DNA of 64,000 nucleotides, taken from the NCBI GenBank assembly GCA_030267565.1, contig BRXU01000001.1, positions 9,651,001 to 9,715,000 on the forward strand, in the 5' to 3' direction. The notes under the pieces were generated by a model. That model did not search any database. It worked only from the letters and a program-made list of their open reading frames with translations, and had not been told where the DNA came from. This DNA is from Pleodorina starrii. Taxonomy: Eukaryota > Chlorophyta > Chlorophyceae > Chlamydomonadales > Volvocaceae. Position numbers and translations under genes: made by a program. Position 1 is the stretch's first letter; every line of letters begins with the position of its first letter. This document shows positions 57,991 to 64,000 of the stretch, piece by piece.

Positions 57991-60900
57991 CGCCCCGCTC
58001 CACAATCGGCATGGTGCCATCACGCATTCATAGCAGGGCTTCGTGGGGTGGGAGAGAGGGGGGGGCGGAGGACGGCGCACGGGCGCAGGACACGCGACAC
58101 ACCACTGCCCTTCAATGCCCCAACAACAAAACCCCACGGGCCTGCCACAACGCTGGGAGAAGCCGGGAGCTGGAAGCTGAGCTGCCGCCCTTCGCCCTCA
58201 CAGCAGAAGTACCGCGTACGACCGAGCAACACCGGCAACAGCATGCCTGGCGCGGCCTGCGCCCCGGCTTGTCGCCAAAGCCCCCAATGTGCAGCAGTTG
58301 AGGACTCGAGTCAAGCCGCCAAGCTGGCTGCTGCTCAGATTCATGTCCCCGTATCGGCGCGCCGTGTGATACAGCGGCTGTACCCTTCCGCGGGTCTGGA
58401 GCGCATTGCAACAAACACCCCGACGACCCGAGCCCCGGCCCGCCCCCGCGGTTCCAACCCCATCCCCACAAGCACGCCTCTTCTCACAGGGCACCGACGG
58501 ATTGGATGCCCCGGCACCAATGCCCTGTGGCCCAGCGGCCTACAGCGCGGCTCCCAGCTTCTTCCCCCCTCCCCGGTACGAGCCATGCGCTCATTTCACA
58601 CCATTACGTTGTTACTTGCCTCAACGGGATTGTGACCGGCCGCGTATACATAAAAGCCGCCGCCCCAAGACCGTTTCACCATACCATATTGACGGCGCTT
58701 GCTGCCACCATATTCAGGGGCGGCGCCTTCCCAACTCCCCAACTTAACCAACAGCACCAGCCGCCCGCACGACCCTGGCAGGCAGCAGCAGCAGCAGCAG
58801 CCGAAAGGCCCTGCCGTGCCGTGCCGCCACAAGCCGCCACCAAACCCAACCCCGGGATAATATGCGGTCGCCGCAACGCGGGATGTACAGCAATCGGCGT
58901 GTTCGCTCGCGTAGGTTCCCTTGATTGCTTCGGTTCTTTTCTCTCACAGGTGCGTGCCCTGCGCGCTGCGCCACGCCTACCCCAGCCAGCCGCACACCCA
59001 TATTGGCACACCCAGGAAAAACCACGAGGGGCTTCCAGAGGCATACACACACGACACATGAAACACACTCACACACGACATACACACGAACATTTTCAAA
59101 TCCCCACTGGGTGAATCTCCGTTCTCATCTCATCTCCGTGCGGCGCATGCGTATCCATCGTGAAAATAAATCCGCGCATTCACACTGTTACTAATACGAT
59201 ACGTGACCACACGTCCCGGACCGCCCTGTTCCGGGCGCTGCGGCCGCCCAAGCCCGCGGTGGCAGCAACAGCTTCGGGTTCAAACTCGCAGAGCAGGGGG
59301 CGAGGAGGACGCAGCGCGGGGCTCTGGGGCCCAGCCCGTCGCTCCGGCACATAACCTGCGCCAACGCCCGCAGCCAAAGCCAGGACATCGTTGTCCGTCT
59401 CTCCCATTCCCTGGCCGCCGCTGTACCAAGCTGTTCGAAGGGAGCGCCATACCCGGGGCGGGCCAATCCCTCCTCCCCATTCAAACCCCAAAACCGCCCG
59501 TCGGGGGCAGCGGCCCGCAAGGCTGCACCCTCCCTTCATACCATATATCAAACCACCTACATGGACACCTCACGGACGTGCTCGCCTTGCCCAACGGGTG
59601 CACAGGCCCAGTGGGCTTATACCCTATACGGCAGCAAAACGTTGAACACTGAACCGCGAGGCCGCGCCCAACAGAGAAACAACATCGCGCTTATGGAGGG
59701 CCCGACATGCACCAAGGCGCGTGTATGCAAGCATACCAATAAACAACCGCACGTGGGGTCCCTACTTCCGTCGTTCGGTTGGTTGGAAGGTTGGTTGTAG
59801 TAAAAGAGCTGCCCGCTCAAGCTGTCGAGAGCGGTGTGGGGGTCGGTGTGGGTGTGGGCGCGGGGTGGTGCTCGGCTGGGGGCGGGGAGGCCAGCCGGTG
59901 TCAAGGCCTCCGGCCCCAGCCTCCAGGGCAGGCGCGCCCCTCCCTCCCTCCACACGACCACACCACCACGCGCCGCGGCCGCGGCCGCGCGAGCTTGGAA
60001 GTGAGCCGCAAGGCGCTGTCGCCCGCCGCGCCGCCTGCTCAGCGCCACCCACGCCCGCGGCCGTCGTCACGAAACCCCTCAGGGACGCCGCCACCACACG
60101 CAGGCGCGGTTCCGTGACCTCACCTGGCCCCATCAGCCCCTCTTAAGAGGATGCGGCGGGTGGCAGCGGTGGAGCAGCCGGGCCGCGGCGGGAGCTGTTG
60201 CTGCCACATTCGTTCCGGCAGGAGGGTGGGAGGCCGATGTGGAGACCCCGCGTGCCGAGAGGAGGACCGGGGCGCCACCGCCCGCGTACAGTCACCGATA
60301 CGGTAGTTGCGGCGCGCACGTTCGTTGTCATGGGTCGGTTGGTCAGTTAGTTGGTTGGGACCCCGCCCGGCGGTGCATCCCGGCACGCGGCAGGCGCCAA
60401 GCCAAGACCCAGTTCCCCCCCCCTACTTGAGCCCTCCCGCACCTAAGCAGCCGGCCATGTGCCCAGCACAGGATTCCGACATCCTCAAAAAGAAATCCAC
60501 ACCCGGCAAGGTTCCAACACCAAATACCAAAAATACTGACCGTGGTCGCAACGTGGTGGCAATCCACGGCGCAGCGCAAGAGCAGCGCAGCGCAGCACAG
60601 CACCCATCGGGACGCTCCTCTCTCAACGGATGGCGCCGAATCCCCTGCGGCGCCGCCACCGTCTCCATCTCCATCCCCGTCGCCGCCGCTTGCGACCCAT
60701 GGGTCCGTCAACCCTCCATCACACCGCCCCTCCCCTCCGCTCCCCTCCGCTTCGCTTCGTCCTGTTTCCACCACCACCGCCCCACCCCATTCTTTCCGCC
60801 TGCAGAAGCCAGCCCGGCCGCCCCAGCACCAGCGCTCAGCTCAGCTCGGCTCAGCCAGCGCGGGTACCGACGTTCGTCGCGCGGCGCCATCCCCGCAGCG

Positions 60901-61029
60901 CCCAGCGGGTCAGCACCGCTGGCGCCCGCCTCCAAACACCCTCTGCGACCCGTCCACTCCAGTCAGTCCAGTAAACACGCGGCGCACCACGACGCCCCCA
61001 CCCCAGCAGCCCAGACTCCAGACCCTCAC

Positions 61030-64000
61030 TCAGAAGTTGTTGGTCCAGGACATGTCCCCCTCGTAGCTGCGCGGATCGAAGTGCGCGTAGGCCACCCCCT
61101 CGAAGTTGTAGATGCGCTCGCGGATGCCCGGAGGGGCCGTGTACCTGCGAGCCAAGCGGCGCGGGGCGGAGCGGAGCGGAGCGTCAGGGCGGTCTGCCTG
61201 TAGAGAGCCAGCGAAACAATACGCCAAGCGCGTGTGGGGCGTGCATTGCCCCACCCACCCACTAAACCCAGCCCGCCCAGCCCGACCTGCCCACCCGCCC
61301 TGCGTACCTGTGCTCCATGAGCGCATCCCAGTTCATGGCGGCGAACCAGGGGTGGCGCTTCAGGTGGCGCAGGGAGGCGGGTCCCTGGCCGCCCAGCCGC
61401 GCGGCGGGGTCGTGCTGCAGCAGCCGCTCAAGCAGGTCGCGGGCGGCGGGGGAGAAGTGGGGCGGGAAGGCCAGGTGGCGGGAGACGATGCGGCGGTAGA
61501 TGCGCAGCTCGTCGTCACCCGGGGAGGCGAAGGGCGTCTCACCGGACATGAGGCAGTAGATGAGCACACCCAGGGCCCACAGGTCGGCGGACTGCGGGTG
61601 TGGAGGGGGGAGGGGGAAGGACGAAGGGGGGGAGGGGCGGAGAGGAGAGGAGAGAGTGTTAAGAGATGCGATGGGGAAATGAGGAAATGGGCAAATGAGG
61701 ACGGGTGCGGACATGGAGCTTGTCGGCCGCCGGCAAAGCCCCCCCCCTCCCCGAAGGAGCGATTGGCTCGCGATGGGTGCAAGTGCCAGCAGTGGATGGA
61801 GGGGGGTGGAGGGCGCTGGTGCCCATGTGGCGGGTGCAACCCCCGGCACAACCCGTCCAACTCCTCACCTCTGTGTGGCCCCTGCCCTCCACCACCTCGG
61901 GTGCCAGGTACTCGGGGTTGCCACACAACGTGAAGGCGCGGCCCTCGTTGCGCCGGGCGAACCTGGACCCGGGAGGGGTGAGGGTGGGTTGAGCGGGTGG
62001 AGGTGAGGCACGAGTCCGTGCTAGCAGGCAAAGGGAAGGTAAAAAGTCGGCTTGCTACCCCATTCTCCACCCCTCGCCCACCCCTCCCCGCCAGGCATGC
62101 ACGGCTACGGATTCAGCAGCGCTCCCGGATTCTGGTGGTCCGTCCGCCAACGCCGTCTCTGTCCCTCCGCTGCCGTACCTCCTTGATTACCTTCCCCCAC
62201 AACACCCATCCCAGCCCCCCATCCCACCCTCCCACCCCCCCCCAAGCCCCAGCCCCCACCTCAAGCCCCATCCCCATCCTCCCCCACCTGAAGTCCACCA
62301 GCTGCACCTGCCCTCCCTCCGTCACCACCACGCTGTGCACCGACAGCCCCCGGTACAGCACCCCGCTCCAGTGCAGGTGCTCCAGACCCAGGATCACGGA
62401 GGCGGCGATGTACACCGCGGAGGCCTCGTCGAAGGGCAGGGGCACCATCAGGCAGTCCAGGGTGCACAGACCCACGGTCATCAGGACCTGGGGGGGGGGG
62501 AGGGGGGGGGGTGAAGAGTGAATTTGGGGTGCGGGGGGGGGGTAATTAAAACGGCCCGGGACGAGGGAAGGGGTTGGGGGGTAAAAGAAGGCTCACTGGG
62601 TGGTCGAGCTGCCTCGACTCGTGGGCAGCGACGAGGTCCCCTCGAAACGGACCGGCCGGCAAGTCGGCGCCTCAGCGCACCGCTCCTTAACCCCACCACC
62701 CCCTTCTCCTCCAGCGCGGCTCCTGTCCGTATAACCCCCCGGCCCATCCCCATCCCCTTATCGGACTGTTCGGCCGACCCACCCTTCCGAACTGTCCTTT
62801 CTGCACACGCCTCCACCCCCCCTCGTCCCCGGCGCGTGCGTGGTTTGGGTGGCGTGTGTAGAAGATCAGGAGAGCGTAACCGAACTGACCAAGTATCCAC
62901 CCCTCCCCTCCCCTCCCCCCCCCCACCCTCCCCTCCCCCCCCACCCCTCCCCTCCCCTCCCCCCCCTCCCCTCCCCTCCCCACCCCCCATCCACCCACCT
63001 CCGCCAGCACCCGGTTGTCTTTGAAGCTCTTGAGCACCCCCGGTACGAAGAAGCTGGGCTCCAGGGAGCGGGTCACGTCCCGGGACCGCATCACCACAGA
63101 CTGCTTGTTCAGAGACACCACGTCGGCGACGCTGGTCACACGGACCTGATCGGGGGCCGGCGGGGAGAGAGGGGGGGAGGGGGGGAAAGGGGATGAGGGG
63201 GAGAGGGAAACGCAGTCGAATGAGGCAAAACTGCGTGTGTGTGAGAGAGGGGAGGGGGGAGGGGGAGGGGAGCCAAAGTTCAAGGTTAGGCAGTTAAGCT
63301 GACGCAAAGGTTGCGCCAGTCAGCTACGCTGGCCAAGCGAGGTGGGTTGGTGGGTGCGGCGTGTGTGGCGGCTTGGGGCCGGTGGGTGGGTGGGTGACGA
63401 GGGGGCAGCAAGGGGGCCGCCCTGGCTTCACGGAGCCGATCGACCCGCGGAGCCAGGGCGATTACACACAACCCCTCCCCTTACCCTCCCCTCCCCCTCC
63501 GTTTCACCCCCACCCCTTCCTCGGGACACCCCCCCTTTCTTTATGTTCTGTTATGCTATCATGTGAAGGGGGGATACCGCGAGAGTGAGAGACCAAAAGC
63601 CCATCCTGCCTCTGCACACACACCCGTTCCCTCCCTCCCTCTCCCTCCTTCGCTGCGCTTCTCTTTCACTCCCCTCTCCCGTATTGCTGGGTTCCGGATC
63701 CGTTCGCTAACGCCGTCTCCGTCTCCGATGCGGTATGTTCTTTTTATCCCCCGTTCCCCCCCTCCCTTCCCATCTCCTCCCTCCTGCCCTCCCTCCACTC
63801 CCTCCCTCCTCCCTCCCCCCCACCCACCGTGTACACCTCCTCGCTGGCCTTGTGCTCCATGAGCATGAGCGCCGAGCAGTCGGTGGAGCCCAGCAGCCCC
63901 CGCGCAGACAGCTCCTCCAGACTGAACTGCGCCTGGGCCACCTGCAGACCCGAGGCCATGGTCTTGCGGGACAGAACCTCGCGCTGCATGGACACAGCCT
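61030..64000 (-). CDS. degenerate AGC-type (cyclic-nucleotide-dependent-like) kinase domain, 3' part
   Basis: Minus-strand exons: beyond 64000-63828, 63145-62999, 62487-62288, 61962-61869, 61591-61308 and 61144-61030, all in phase. The C-lobe is AGC-like: TLCGNPEYLAPEVVEGRGH (activation and P+1 loops), ADLWALGVLIYCLMSGETPF, LLQHDPAARLGG, RHPWFAAMNWDAL, and a C-terminal tail ending SWTNNF. Catalytic motifs are altered. The HRDLKPEN segment reads YRGLSVHSV (Asp, Lys and Asn lost), DFG reads DFR, the glycine loop is degenerate (LLGSTDCSAL) and the VAIK lysine appears as Arg (VYTVRVTS). This resembles, from memory, the kinase-like part of plant PP2C/cyclic-nucleotide-binding/kinase fusion proteins (Arabidopsis At2g20050). 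Upstream domains are outside the window. Likely a pseudokinase. Confidence 0.8.

Larger units (their letters stand above)
56839..61029. other. long convergent spacer PDI / kinase-like gene
   Basis: 4.2 kb between two stop codons. Apart from the PDI 3' UTR and the weak exon candidate at 57700-57990, I find no conserved protein segment, tRNA or long repeat. The region is C-rich with scattered low-complexity frames on both strands. A poorly conserved gene could be hidden here. Confidence 0.4.

Overview
The window is nuclear DNA of a GC-rich eukaryote, most likely a chlamydomonadalean (volvocine) green alga. The evidence is intron-dense genes with short exons, TGTAA-type polyadenylation signals after several stops, Gln/Ala homopolymer tracts inside conserved proteins, abundant G/C-rich simple repeats, and a KDEL-ending protein disulfide isomerase that closely resembles Chlamydomonas RB60. 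Nothing prokaryotic is present. Gene models were assembled by hand from conserved protein segments, GT..AG sites and reading-phase continuity, so individual splice sites may be off by a few bases.

Layout, left to right: (1) 1-2297 (+), 3' part of an RlmN/Cfr-family radical-SAM RNA methyltransferase. (2) 4098-6119 (-), a right-handed beta-helix repeat protein whose 5' end is unresolved. (3) 9173-21408 (-), a 17-exon cytosolic-type methionyl-tRNA synthetase with a GST-like N-terminus and an EMAPII-like C-terminal tRNA-binding domain. (4) 21655-27368 (+), a 9-exon type II prohibitin, divergent from MetRS across only 246 bp and carrying a tRNA-Ala(CGC) antisense in an intron. (5) 28680-38248 (-), a 17-exon coiled-coil protein of unrecognised family with a tRNA-His(GTG) in an intron. 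(6) 39488-44199 (-), RNase P/MRP subunit Rpp30, with an intron that holds about 920 bp of pure (CCCA)n. (7) 45412-50019 (+), a TEX30/KANSL3-type alpha/beta-hydrolase-fold protein with a Q/A-rich tail and no nucleophilic serine. (8) 52672-56838 (+), PDI/RB60. (9) 61030-64000 (-), the 3' part of a degenerate AGC-type kinase.

The genes do not form a pathway. They are housekeeping functions (tRNA and RNA processing, translation, mitochondrial and ER quality control) plus two or three less conserved proteins. Several models passed an internal check: summed exon lengths are divisible by three and phases match at all junctions (MetRS 1024 aa, PHB2 323 aa, coiled-coil 902 aa, Rpp30 386 aa, KANSL3-like 708 aa, PDI 522 aa).

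The most unusual content is in the introns. At least three families of short sequences recur in introns of different genes. Two of them occur as inverted copies just inside the donor and acceptor of the same intron, which is the architecture expected of transposon-like introns (introners). Other oddities are the giant (CCCA)n array beside a near-perfect 36-bp-arm hairpin, a likely GC-AG intron, an acceptor made of a CA microsatellite, and two apparent pseudoenzymes.
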